Shown here: positions 33,418 through 45,066 of the stretch, in pieces | Numbering within the stretch: the stretch's first letter is position 1 | Layout of the letters: each line of letters begins with the position of its first letter | From: Anomaloglossus baeobatrachus | Taxonomy: Eukaryota > Chordata > Amphibia > Anura > Aromobatidae | Reading direction: 5' to 3' | DNA: 64,000 nucleotides | NCBI RefSeq assembly: GCF_048569485.1 | Contig: NC_134354.1 | Span: forward strand, 446,320,779-446,384,778 | Position numbers and translations under genes: made by a program | The notes under the pieces: generated by a model | Told to the model about the DNA's origin: nothing | The model's input: the letters and a program-made list of their open reading frames with translations, nothing else | Database searches by the model: none

Positions 33418-34669
33418 TGTCGCGGGCGGGGAGGAGGGTGTCAGCACACTACGCTCACCCCTTCTGCTCGGGTCCGGCGGCTGCTGCTCAGTGGTGGCTC
33501 GAGCTGTGGGCCGGATCCCGGGGGTTCTCGAGCGGCACTCCTCGCCCGTGAGTGAAAGGGGGTTGTTGGGTGTGGGAATTGTTTATTGTCCATAACGCCA
33601 CCCACGGTTGTGGTGATTTCACCACCGCTGCTCTATATGGGGATCCCGGGAGTGGTGATGCGGAGCAGCCAGGTGTTGTGTTGCCCCTCCGTGGGTAGGG
33701 GTTGGTGATCCCGGGGCCCGGTGATGGTGAGGGAGGTGCAGGGCCTGGTGGGCGCAGGGACGCGGGGGCAGCGCTGTGCCTTGCGGCACTGTGGTACTCA
33801 CTCAGCCTGAGACGTTGACACAGTTTTACGGTAAACCACACGGCTGGAAAGACTGTTCCCACGGACGGCTGCACTTGCTCTCCCAGTAGGTAACGGTGAT
33901 GTCCCTCTGACCTGCACCTGATGTTTCTAAGTTGGTAACGATGGGTTCCCACCGGTAACCCGCTCCCCGGCTTCAAGCTGGACCGGAGGAGCTCTACTTT
34001 GCCCGCAGACGCTGGCCCTGAGGAACTGGTGCCTTGGCGGTGGCGGTGTTCCTCTTTACTGGTTGGACTGTTGCCTTCAATCGGGACTTGGTTGTTGGGG
34101 GATCAACGTCCCCTTCACTGACGGATTCGGCAAATTATGGCGACTCCTAGCCTTGCCGGGGTCCGAGAGGCCCCTGCCCTGGTGCTCACTGCTCTTTGCA
34201 CGCTGCTCCAGACCGCCGGGTCACTACCCGTCCGCGGTCCTTCCAGGAACTCCTGAACAGTCACCCCTCTGGACAGTCACCGTCGTTGCTGACCTTGCTG
34301 ACCTGGTCCTACACACAGCTAGACCCTTCAGGCTTTCTTTCTGTCACCACTCTTGCTTTCCTCCATTACCACTTTACTTCCTTCTACTTTCACTTCCTTA
34401 ACTCCTCTTAGCTGTTTACTCAAGCCCTGCCTGGGCTACTCTCGCTGTTTACTCAAGCTCGTCCCTGAGCTGACTGCCTGGTTTCTCCCGCCTCCAGAGC
34501 TGTGAACTCCTCGGTGGGCGGAGCCAACCGCCTGGCCCACCCCCTGGTGTGAATCATCAGCCTCTGGAGGAAGGCAACAAGGATTTCTGGTTAGCTTTGG
34601 TGTTCCTAACTGGGATGTAGGGTGTGGTGGTGCATGACCTGTGACCCCTGGCTTGCCCAGGGCGTCACA
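33418..34669 (-). repeat. solo LTR, copy B (reversed)
   Basis: Flanked by a 4-bp duplication CATG (33414-33417 and 34670-34673). On the minus strand it starts TGTGACGCCCTGGG and ends CGCGACA. Same family as copy A but inserted in the other orientation, in the same satellite. Confidence 0.85.
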
Positions 34670-34868
34670 CATGCACACACACACACACACACACACACAA
34701 TGCTCTGCATGCACACACACATACAATGCTCTGTATGCACACACACACACAATGCTCTGCTGCATGCAAACACACAATGATCTGCTGCATGCCCAGACAC
34801 ACACAATGCTCTGCATGAACGCACACACACACAATGCTCTGCATGCATATGCACACAAACACGTGCCC
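34670..34868. repeat. compound satellite / CA repeat, segment 5
   Basis: CA runs alternating with AATGCTCTGCATG. Right end of the satellite locus. Confidence 0.9.
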
Positions 34869-35304
34869 CGTACTCACACATCAAGGCGGTTCACTGGGGG
34901 AAAGTGGAGTAAACAGCATATGCTATGGGCTCCACAAACATGGCGCTGATCTCCTCCCTTTGCTGTGATCTGGACAGCCCAAGGGGCGATGATAGTTTCT
35001 TAGAGAAAAAGACGCATGGACGCAGCTTACCAAAAGATGGACCCTGAGACAACACGGCTCCTACACACACTTCTGAGGCATCAAGCTCCACCGTAAAAGG
35101 CTGAGATACATCAGGCTGTATCAATACAGGTGCCGCCGAGAAGCATTTTTTAGGACAAATGCACAAAAAGCACCCTCAGATCATCTCGAGAAGTCCGTAT
35201 CCTTTTTAGTCATGTCAGTGAGAGGTCTTGCTATGGCAGAAAAGGTCTTAATAAATTTTCCGTAATAATTTGCAAAACCTAAAAAACATTGCAGAGCCTT
35301 ACAG

Positions 35305-35975
35305 TTTCCAGGATGGTCCCATTTTAATATAATCTGTAATTGTGTTGGATCCATCAAAAAACATGTCGCCAAAATTATATACCCCAAAAAAGGCAGTTCC
35401 TGTACGGCGAATACACACTTCTCAAGTTTAGCATACAACTTGTTCTCTCTGAGAATTTGTAGTCTGTCTGACATGTTCCATATGAGACCCATAAACCCGT
35501 GATTGTATGAGAAAGGAATAGCCGGGACTGCTACCCCAGGGGGGCTCAAGGGAGGGCAGCATTACTAGGAGGGATGCTAGGCCAGAGGGTTAATAAAGGG
35601 TTAAATGTAAAGTTTAGTTTAGTCTTACAAGAAAGCTGGGAGTGGAACTAAAGGGGCAGCTAGGATTAAGGATCCGTTTGATTGGTCAGGGGGTGGTGCT
35701 AGAGAGGGTCGTGCATATATATAGGTCAAGCCAGGGGTGAGGGGAACATTCTTACCTGGACGTCGTTCTGAATTATGGTCCCATTTTAATATAATCTGTA
35801 ATTTTGTGGGATCCATCCAAAAACATGTCGCCAAAATTATATACCCCAAAAAAGGCAGTTCCTGTACGGCGAATATACACATCTCAAGTTTAGCATAAAA
35901 CTTTTTCTCTCTGAGAATTTGTAGTCTGTCTGACATGTTCCATACGAGACCCATAAACCCGTGATTGTATGAGAA
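35305..35975 (-). repeat. duplicated gypsy RT segment, about 200 bp each
   Basis: The stretch encoding NMSDRLQILRE...CVFAVQELPFLGYIIL occurs at 35305-35515 and again at 35775-35975, same orientation, a few percent different. The duplication lies in the old gypsy fossil, next to hAT 2. Confidence 0.85.
35530..35770. other. promoter-like insert between two RT copies
   Basis: About 240 bp flanked by two partial copies (about 35305-35515 and 35775-35975) of the same gypsy RT segment. It contains TTGGTCAGGGGGTGG, then GCATATATATAGG about 30 bp on, the layout of a CCAAT/TATA promoter. Its origin is unknown. Confidence 0.45.
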
Positions 35976-35976
35976 T

Positions 35977-36085
35977 TAGAGATGAGCGAACCAGCCGCGG
36001 TTCGGCTCACGTTCGGTTCGTCGAACGGAGGTCTCGTTCGAGTTCAGTTCGGCGAACGTTCGACGAACGGAACTCAAACCGCATA
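35977..36085 (+). repeat. hAT 2 left terminus
   Basis: Same motif cluster as 21527-21632; followed by shared subterminal sequence (AACAATGGCAGGCAATCACA). Confidence 0.9.
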
Positions 36086-36269
36086 GGAAACAATGGCAGG
36101 CAATCACAAACACATAAAAACACCTAGAAAACACCCTCAAAGGTGTCCAAAAGGTGACAAACAACCCACAACACAACACAAACACATGGGAAAGTGACAA
36201 GGACATATACTCATGCGAAAACAAAAGAGCTGGACAAGGAAAAAGAGGAGGAGACACAGATATAGGCAT

Positions 36270-38560
36270 GGCACGCCCTTCTAAAATCATGTAAAACACC
36301 ACAAGGTGACTCCAAGCGGAGTTCTCCCTTTTTTCCAAAAATTGGGCCACACACACACACACCCACCCCTTCAGTGGCAGCACTTGTGCCCCAGTTGTAC
36401 ACTTCACAGCTAGATTTGCATCAAGCACATTCAAAAATACGCCATCCTTTTCCGTCCTCAGGATTGCACCGGGGTAGGTAGCAAAGTCTTTCCTGATCCC
36501 AGCTCTGTTCATCTTGGACCATTTTTAAAAACACAGCAAGCAAGGGTTACTCCAAGCGGAGTCTCCCTTTTTTCCAAAAATTGGGCCACACAGGCACCCC
36601 ATCAGTGGCAGCACTTGTGCCCTAGTTGTACACTTTACAGGTAGATTTGCATCAAGCACATTCAAAAATACGCCATACTTAACCATCCGCAGGATGACAC
36701 CGGGGTAGTTAGATAAGTCTTTGCTGAACCATGACTTGTTCATCTTGGCTCCTTTTAAAAAACACAGCAACCAAGGGTTACTCCAAGCGGAGTCTCCCTT
36801 TTTTCCAAAAATTGGGCCACACAGACACCCCATCAGTGGTAGCACTTGTGCCCTAGTTGTACACTTCACAGGTAGATTTGCATCAAGCACATTCAAAAAT
36901 ACGCCATACTTAACCATCCCCAGGATGACACCGGGGTAGTTAGATAAGTCTTTGCTGAACCATGACTTGTTCATCTTGGCTCCTTTTAAAAAACACAGCA
37001 AGCAAGGGTTACTCCAAGCGGAGTCTCCTTTTTTTCCAAAAATTGGGCCCCACACACACCCACCCCATCAGTGGCAGCACTTGTGCCCTAGTTGTACACT
37101 TTACAGGTAGATTTGCATCAAGCACATTCAAAAATACGCCATACTTAACCATCCCCAGGATGACACCGGGGTAGTTAGATAAGTCTTTGCTGAACCATGA
37201 CTTGTTCATCTTGGCTCCTTTTAAAAAACACAGCAAGCAAGGGTTACTCCAAGCGGAGTCTCTTTTTTTTTCCAAAAATTGGGCCACACAGACACCCCAT
37301 CAGTGGCAGCACTTGTGCCCTAGTTGTACACTCCACAGGTAGATTTGCATCAAGCACATTCAAAAATACGCCATACTTAACCATCCCCAGGATGACACCG
37401 GGGTAGTTAGATAAGTCTTTGCTGAACCATGACTTGTTCATCTTGGCTCCTTTTAAAAAAAACAGCAAGCAAGGGTTACTCCAAGCGGAGTCTCCTTTTT
37501 TTCCAAAAATTGGGCCCCACACACACCCACCCCATCAGTGGCAGCACTTGGGCCCCAGTTGTACACTTCACAGGTAGATTTGCATCAAGCACATTCAAAA
37601 ATACGCCATACTTATCTAACTACCCCGGTGTCATCCTGGGCATGGTTAAGTATGGCGTATTTTTGAATGTGCTTGATGCAAATCTACCTGTGAAGTGTAC
37701 AACTGGGGCACAAGTGCTGCCACTGATGGGGTGGGTGTGTGTGGGGCCCAATTTTTGGAAAAAAAGGAGACTCCGCTTGGAGTAACCCTTGCTTGCTGTT
37801 TTTTTTAAAAGGAGCCAAGATGAACAAGTCATGGTTCAGCAAAGACTTATCTAACTACCCCGGTGTCATCCTGGGCATGGTTAAGTCTTTGCTGAACCAT
37901 GACTTGTTCATCTTGGCTCCTTTTAAAAAGCACAGCAAGCAAGGGTTACTCCAAGCGGAGTCTCCCTTTTTTCCAAAAATTGGGTCACACAGACACCTCA
38001 TCAGTGGCAGCACTTGTGCCCTAGGTGTACACTTCACAGGTAGATTTGCATCAAGCACATTCAAAAATACGCCATACTTAACCGTCCCCAGGAGGACACC
38101 GGGGTAGGTAGCGAAGTCTTTCCTGATCCCAGCTCTGTTCATCTTGGTTCCTTTTAAAAAACACAGCAAGCAAGGGTTACTCCAAGCGGAGTCTCCCTTT
38201 TTTCTAAAAATTAGGCCACACAGACACCCCATCAGTGGCAGCACTTGTGCCCCAGTTGTACACTTCACAGGTAGATTTGCATCAAGCACATTCAAAAATA
38301 CGCCATACTTAACTATCCCCAGGATGACACCGGGGTAGGTAGCTAAGTCTTTGCTGAACCATGACTTGTTCATCTAGGTTCCTTTTAAAAAACACAGCAA
38401 GCAAGGGTTACTCCAAGCAGAGTCTCCCTTTTTTTCCAAAAATTGGGCGACACACACACCCCATCAGTGGCAGCACTTGTGCCCTAGTTGCAAACAGGAT
38501 GTTTTGATTTGCATCAAGCACATTCCAAATCCACAAGCATTTACTATCCCCAGGATGACA
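36270..38560 (-). repeat. 231-bp tandem array, about ten units, one inverted
   Basis: The landmark AAGCGGAGT recurs at 36314, 36554, 36785, 37016, 37251, 37483, 37953, 38184 and (as AAGCAGAGT) 38415; most spacings are 231 bp, i.e. 77 codons. One inverted unit sits at about 37616-37887. On the minus strand the unit is open and reads KMNKSWFSKDLSNYPGVIL, then KYGVFLNVLDANLPVKCTT, then CGPIFGKKGDSAWSNPCLLC. The minus-strand transposase end (FIKMNKSWIHKEFTT at about 38560-38610) runs into the first unit, so the units look like amplified transposase 3-prime sequence. hAT 1 has one unit only (22070-22230). Confidence 0.92.
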
Positions 38561-41500
38561 CAGGGGTAGTAAATTCCTTGTGGATCCATGACTTGTTCAT
38601 TTTGATGAACGTTAGTCTGTCCACATTGTCACTGGACAGACGCGTGCGCTTATCTGTCAGCACACACCCAGCAGCACTGAAGACACGTTCAGAGACAACG
38701 CTGGCAGCTGGACACGACAAAATCTCCAAGTCGTAAGTGGAGAGCTCTAGCCATTTTTCAAGATTTGAAGCCCAAAATAAGCAAGGCTCCATTTGCAAAG
38801 TCATGGCATCGATGTTCATTTGGAGATACTCCTGGGAGATTCACTCCCTGCACCTGCACGGTTGTTTGGTGGAAAAGCCGAGCTAAGATCGAGTAACAGC
38901 TTCTGCTGATACTCCTGCATACGTGCGTCCCTTTCTATGGCTGGAATTATGTCACAAAATTTGGACTTGTACCGGGGATCTAATAGTTTGGCAAGCCAGT
39001 AGTCATCATCACTTCTAATTTTGACAATACGAGGGTCATGTTGGAGGTAGTGCAGCAAGAAGGCGCTCATGTGTCTTGCGCAGCCATGCGGACCAAGTCC
39101 ATGCTGTGTTTGTGGCATAGAGGTGCTAACCATTCTTTCTTCCTCTGACATCTCCCCCCAACCTCTTTCAACTGAAATTTGACCAAGGTCTCCCTCATCC
39201 GCTGAGTCTTCCATGTCCATGAACAGTTCGTCCTCAATTTCTTCATGTTCTCCTGCACCTTCCTCAACATTTCGCCTGCTACAATGCGCCCTTGTTGATC
39301 CCTGTCCCCCATGGTCCCATGCCTGCCGCGTTGGTGATGATGAACGTCTGGACCTTGGTGATGTTGTTGTGTCTTGCGCATATGAATCCTCCTGTAGTTC
39401 AACCCCTTCCTGTTGTCCCACCCCCTGACTCCGAATAGTGTTTAGCGTGTGCTCCAGCATGTAAATGACTGGAATTGTCATGCTGATAATGGCATTGTCA
39501 ACGCTAAACATATTCGTCGCCATGTCGAAACTGTGTAGAAGGGTGCATAGGTCCTTGATCTGAGACCACTCCATCAGGGTGATCTGCCCCACCTCTGCAT
39601 CTCGTTGGCCCAGGCTATACGTCATGACGTATTGCACCAGGGCTCGGCGGTGCTGCCACAGTCGCTGTAACATGTGGAGAGTTGAATTCCAGCGTGTCGC
39701 CACATCGCATTTCAGGCGATGAACCGGCAGGCCGAAAGACTTCTGGAGCGATGCAAGTCGCTCAGCTGCGGCGGTTGAACGGCGGAAGTGAGCAGACAGT
39801 TTTCGTGCCCTGGTCAGAAGGCCATCTAGGCCGGGATAGTGTGTTAAAAATTGCTGGACAACAAGGTTCAACACGTGAGCCATACAAGGCACGTGTATCA
39901 CCTTGCCCTGGCGAAGGGCCGCACCCAGGTTTGCAGCATTGTCGCACACGGCCTTACCAGGCTGCAGGTTGAGGGGAGACAACCATTTATTAAACTCAGT
40001 CTCCAGAGCTGCCCACAACTCAGCCGCTGTGTGACTCCTATTTCCAAGACATGTCAAGCTAAAGACCGCCTGATGCCGTTGCGCTCTGCTGCCAGCATAG
40101 TAATGAGGGGTGCGTGATTCTTTCTGCGCAGTGAGAATGCTGGTGGCCTGACCAGGCAGGCTTGGGGCGGAGGTGGAGGACCCAGATGAGGTGGAGGAGG
40201 CAGAAGCAGTGGCGTAACTTGGACAGACAGAGGATTGACACACAAGTCGTGGGGACGGCAAGACTTGTGCAGCAGACCCTTCACCAGCTATCACCATAGT
40301 TACCCAGTGCCCAGTCAGCGACATGTAACGTCCCTGTCCATGCTTACTGGTCCAAGTATCGGTGGTGAAATGCACCCGTTGACACACAGAGTTTCTCAAG
40401 GAAGCGGTGATGTTGTGTGCGACATGCTGGTGTAGCGTGGGCACACCTTTCTTAGAGAAGTAGTGGCGACTGGGCATCTGGTACTGGGGCACAGCGACAG
40501 ACATAAGGTCTCTAAAATCCTGTGTGTCCACCAGGCGGAAAGGCAGCATTTCGGTAGCCAAGAGCTTACAGAGGGATAAAGTAAACCTCTTAGCTTTGTC
40601 ATGGGTCGCAGGAAATGGCCTTTTATTTGTCCACATCTGAGGGACAGAGATCTGGCTGCTGTGTGTAGACGGTGTTGAGTAGGGTGTCCCTGGAAAAATG
40701 CAGCTTTGTGAGGAAAGTGCAGGCGTAGACATGATGTTGCCTTCATCCAACATTGGTGCTATCGATGTATGAGAGAGCTGTATACACGTACTTGTTTGCC
40801 CTTCCAAACCAACTGACGACCTACCAAGCAAACTGCCTGTTGCGGTTACAGTGGTGGAAGTTGTGCGTGGAAAACCAGGTGTGACAGCTGTCCCCACAGT
40901 CCTAGAAGATGAAGAGCGCGCGGATGCACTGGAAGGGGCAGGCGGTGGATGGTTCGCTCCGCTAGGCCGCATTGCAGCACGGTGAGCTTCCCACTGGGAC
41001 ATATGATATTTTTTCATGTGACGATTCATGGAAGAAGTTGTCAAACTGCTGAGTTTTGCCCTCTACTAACAGAATCACGACAAATTTTACAGATCACATA
41101 ATTTGGCCGATCTTTTGCTATGTCAAAAAAGGACCAGGCTAGGCAAGGCTTAGAGGTCATGTGACCTCCTGAGCCCCCCCCCCCCCCCCCGACTAGTGCT
41201 CAGAGGCAGAGTGGTGGCTGAGGATGCAGTTGTAGACGTGCTACCAGTGCTCCGACTCTGTCCAGGAAGGCGCAAGGTAACTTCGTCGTCGGTTGCATCC
41301 TCCTCCACTGCCTCTGTTGACCTCCTCGAGTGCCTGACTGTGGGTTGACAGTAGGTGGGATCTAGAACTTCCTCATCAATTGTTGTGTTTGCACTCCCCT
41401 CACCCTCAGACCGAGCCTCTTCTTGCCCTGACCGAATATTTAAGTTACCATCCCAATCGGGTATCTGCGTCTCCTCGTCATCAGTATGTTCCTCATTGTC

Positions 41501-42100
41501 TATAACAACAGGTGTTACAGTTTGTGAAAAAGGGTCAACATTATGCTCAGATACTTGGTCCTCACGGCCTGAATCAGAGTCACAAAGGTTCTGGGCATCA
41601 CTGCAGACCATTTCCTGGTCTGTACTCACTGTAGCTTGGGAGCAGACTTCTGATTCCCAGGCTATAGTGTGACTGAACAGCTATGCACTCAGCCATCTCA
41701 GTTTCACCATACTGTGAAGGGTGGATGGAGACTTCAGAGCTGGGAGAATACAAGTGTGATTGGGCTGACAACTCAGAGGACTGGTGTTTTTTGGATGCGG
41801 TAGTTGAGGTGGCGGAGAGGGCACTTGTTGGACCACTTGAGATCCATTCAAGCATTTTCCTTTTTTGGCCATCATCTACCTTTGTTCCAGTTGTTCGTGT
41901 CCGTAAAAAAGGGAGCACATCGGATTGTCCACGGTAAGTAGTAGACATCTTACTTTTGCTGCAAGATGGTCTATCTTCAGCAGATGTTAATGGAGCTTTG
42001 CCACCTTTCCCACGGACAAACCCTTTTTTTCCTTTTCCAACACGCCTCTTCCCCTTTTCACCAGCATCTGTCATTTTGCCACTCATGTTGATTGCGACAA
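38544..42100 (-). pseudogene. hAT transposase (BED finger, RNase H-like core, dimerisation domain), few frameshifts
   Basis: It would excise and insert hAT elements. The amino region (likely ATG near 42087, MSGKMTDAGEKGKRR) is basic, then acidic and serine-rich. A BED zinc finger follows: VICKICRDS (about 41075) with the His pair RHMKKYH (about 41010). The core, in one 742-codon frame at 38816-41044, holds FTTDTWTSKHG (first Asp), VCDNAANLGAALRQG (second Asp), CMAHVLNLVVQQFL, and LLDPRYKSKF near the end. The C-terminal dimerisation motif CPAASVVSERVFSAAG lies at about 38700. The frame changes near 41600, at a run of 17 C at 41174-41190, back again near 41063 and near 38830. Otherwise few defects: a recently dead or sequence-variant copy. 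Confidence 0.9.
41174..41190 (-). repeat. 17-base C run inside the hAT transposase
   Basis: Homopolymer (poly-G on the coding strand) just upstream of the BED finger; the reading frame changes across it. Confidence 0.95.
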
Positions 42101-42237
42101 GATTGTGCACTGAAAATGTGGTAGTAAAAATTGAGAGGTGGTGTAGATTTCAGCGGTGGTCTAGCTTTATTAACAGCAGAATAAACAACAATAATTATCC
42201 CTGACAATGCAACTACGGCCCTTAAACTGGCAGCATA

Positions 42238-42420
42238 GTTTGCTAGTATAATGGCTTAGTAACAATGAGTTTGAGTGTGCAATGCAGGCAGACGTGCTGC
42301 AAATATCTTTGCACTAGTGGGACACTAATGGAAGTCCAACAGCCACTTTTAGGATGCCACTAAGTTTCCTCAGTGTTTGCTAGTATAATGGCTTAGTAAC
42401 AATGAGTTTGAATGTGCAAA
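42238..42420 (+). repeat. 135-bp subterminal repeat of hAT 2
   Basis: About 1.3 units of the repeat seen at 29265-29690. Confidence 0.85.
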
Positions 42421-43077
42421 GGGCAGGAGGGTACAGTGGCAGGGTTGTGGGTCTCTGGGTAGAGGAAAGGAAGCCTCCCTTTCTATCCCTCCTAATGGGG
42501 AAATGCAGTGAGGAAATCCCTGACCTTAGCTACACAGACGCTGTCATCTTGTGTAGCTGTTAAAATCTGTTTTCACGGACCTGACTGTCACCTATGGCTC
42601 TGACCCTGCCGGTATTAGCCCTTAAAAGGACTAATAGAAACTTCTATCCCTATTCTGTATAGCACTGTGTATAGAGCGTACACAGCAGTATCGGAGACAG
42701 GAGCTACGCCAGCGGTGACTGACACCCAGACGCAGAAGAGATAATGGCGTCCGGACGGGCAGATACTCGTTTTTATAATGCAGGGACATGTGACATGGAC
42801 ATCCTATCACACATGCCATTGCTTCTCTGGCTAAAAGTCCACTTAGCTGTGTGTGTGTCTGGGATTGGCTGACATGATGGCCCGTCCCACTACACGCGCG
42901 CGCTTAGGGAAGGAAGACAAGGAAAAAAAAAAAATGGCGATCGCCATTATCCAAACAGCAGTGATCTGAATGCGCTGTTCCCGCACACTATACACTGAAA
43001 TTTCATAATAGTGTGATTCACAGAGTGACTTACACTATTACAGCGGAAAGCCAGCTAGTAATTAGCTTGTCTTTTTG

Positions 43078-43218
43078 CTGCTAGAACCGTTCTCGAACGT
43101 ATCTAGAACTATAGAGCTTTAGCAAAAAGCTCGAGTTCTAGTTCGATCTAGAACAGCCCCCAAAATCACTCGAGCCGCGAACTGGAGAACCTCGAACCGC
43201 GAACCGCGCTCAACTCTA
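43078..43218 (-). repeat. hAT 2 right terminus
   Basis: Near-identical to 30337-30485; ends GAACCGCGCTCAACTCTA. Confidence 0.92.
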
Positions 43219-43533
43219 ATGAGAATGTCATATAAGTAAATGATTACAGACTTCCCCAAAAGATGACAAAATACATCATTAACAAAGTGTTAGAATACAG
43301 CAGGCATGTTGGTAAAGTCAAGTTTAGAGAATCATTTAGCACCTGCAATAGGATTAAAAAGTCAGAAATGAGTGGAAGAGAATAAGAATGCCGAATTATC
43401 ATTTGCTTGAGCTCCTGAAAGTCCAGGCAAGGCCGTAACTCACTATCCTTCTGTTTGACAAAGAAGAATCCAACTACAAATTGCAATGAAGATGGCCTAA
43501 TGCGTTTGCTAAACTCTGTTATGTACTCTTTGA

Positions 43534-44146
43534 GGCCTTATTCACACGTCCGTGTCTCCGGCACGTGTTTGGTCCATTTCCTCACATACCGGAGACACGG
43601 GCACACGTAGACCCATTTAAATTAATTCTGCGCTCACGTGCGTATTCTGCCATGGACCGTGTGTACATGTGGAGCATATGTGTGCCCGTGTGCTCCACAC
43701 GTAGACATGTCCGTTTTTCTCCGGCATCATGGGTGTCACACGGAATGCAAACGGACCACACAGAGGTGTTCCGTGGGACACGCACCGGAGAAAACACACG
43801 TGTCTGAGAAAAAAATAAACTTTTCCTCACCTTCTCCAGCCCTGCTGTCTCTGCCGTTGCTGTCACTTGCTTCCGACCGCCGCTCATTATGCTCATTGCA
43901 TATTCACTTCACTGCAGCCGGAAGCAGCAGCAGCGGGGAGTCGGCAGGACCGGAGACCGAAGATCAGCACCACGGACAGCGAAGCCAGGGACAGGTGAGT
44001 AGAAAGTTCCCGTTCTCCGTGTGTTATCACGGATAACACACGGAGAACACACATGTGCCATAAACACGGCTCACGGAGGGCAAAACGCACTTTTGACACA
44101 TCCGGCAAAAACGTGCGTGGTTTTTCACGGATGTGTGAAAGAGGCC
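43534..44146. mobile_element. MITE with GGCCTC/TTCACACG ends, 3-bp duplication TGA
   Basis: Ends GGCCTTATTCACACGTCCGT and, reversed, GGCCTCTTTCACACATCCGT; TGA flanks both sides (43531-43533, 44147-44149). 613 bp, no coding frame. A 3-bp duplication suggests PIF/Harbinger-type mobilisation. Inserted in the old gypsy fossil. Confidence 0.8.
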
Positions 44147-44499
44147 TGAGAGATGATCTCTCAGCACCAGGCAAATGGTCCAGTCGTAATGCCTACTGTG
44201 CTGAAAATCTTGATTTTCTTTCACTGAGAACAGATCACAAAATTCAGAAAGCATACCAGGAAGGCGTGGTGACCGCCAAAATACAGATATCCAAACTGGG
44301 ACCTTTACAATATGTACTGCATTTCATTATCTCCTGAGTTTGCCAATCTACGGTGGGGTTATGTAATGTTGAAGCAGGGAAACTACAATACCATTTGTGA
44401 AGGAAGGCCCTTGAGAACATAACATGAAATCCGCTCTAAATGCAGTACCTCTATAAGGAGTTCCAGCCCCTGTGCACACTCAAAAAAGCCACAGAGTAT

Positions 44500-45066
44500 A
44501 GGGTGCGTTACATGCTGCGACATCGCTAACGATATATCGTTGGGGATACGTCGTTAATAACGCACATCTGGCGCTGTTAGCAACATCGCAGTGACACCAA
44601 GGAGCGATGATCAACGATCGCAAAAGCGCCAAAAATCGTTGATCGTTGACACGTCGCTTCTTTCCATAACATCATTGTTGCTGCAGGTACGATGTTGTTC
44701 GTCATTCCTGCGGCACCACACATCGCTATGTGTGACACTGCAGGAATGATGAACATCTCTTACCTGTGTCCACCGGAAAAGAAGGAAGGAAGAAGGTGGG
44801 CGGCATGTTCCGGCTGCTCATCTCCGCCCCTCCTCTGCTATTGGACGGCTGCCGTGTGACATCGCTGTGACGCCGCACGAACCGCCCCCTTAGAAAGGAG
44901 GCGGTTCGCTGGCCAGAGCGATGTCGCAGGGAAGGTAAGTCCGTGTGACGGGTGTTAGCGATGTTGTGCACCACCGGCAGCGATTTGCCCGTGATGCACA
45001 ACCGCCGGGGGGCAGGTACGCTCGCTAGCGATATCGGTACTGATATCGCAGCGTGTAAAGTACCCT
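44500..45066. mobile_element. TAA-flanked MITE, copy 1
   Basis: Ends AGGGTGCGTTACATGCTGCG and, reversed, AGGGTACTTTACACGCTGCG; flanks TAT and TAA. Internally rich in GCGATATCG and CATCGCT motifs. PIF/Harbinger-like target site. Inserted in the old gypsy fossil. Confidence 0.82.

Larger units (their letters stand above)
35977..43218 (-). mobile_element. hAT transposon 2, nearly complete transposase, perfect target duplication
   Basis: Exact 8-bp duplication ATGAGAAT at 35969-35976 and 43219-43226, inside the RT of the old gypsy. Left end TAGAGATGAGCGAACC, right end (read inward) TAGAGTTGAGCGCGG. Length 7242 bp. From left to right: terminus, a 231-bp tail array (36270-38560), transposase on the minus strand (38544-42100), 135-bp subterminal repeats, terminus. 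It is the best-preserved member of the hAT family in this window. Confidence 0.95.

Noticed and set aside
34436-34949. Cys-rich frames in the CA/ATGCTCTGC repeats
   Set aside because: Same artefact as at 10064-10590.
41355-41937. Plus-strand frames opposite the hAT transposase amino end
   Set aside because: Antisense shadows of the transposase, which has a BED finger and RNase H-like core on the minus strand.
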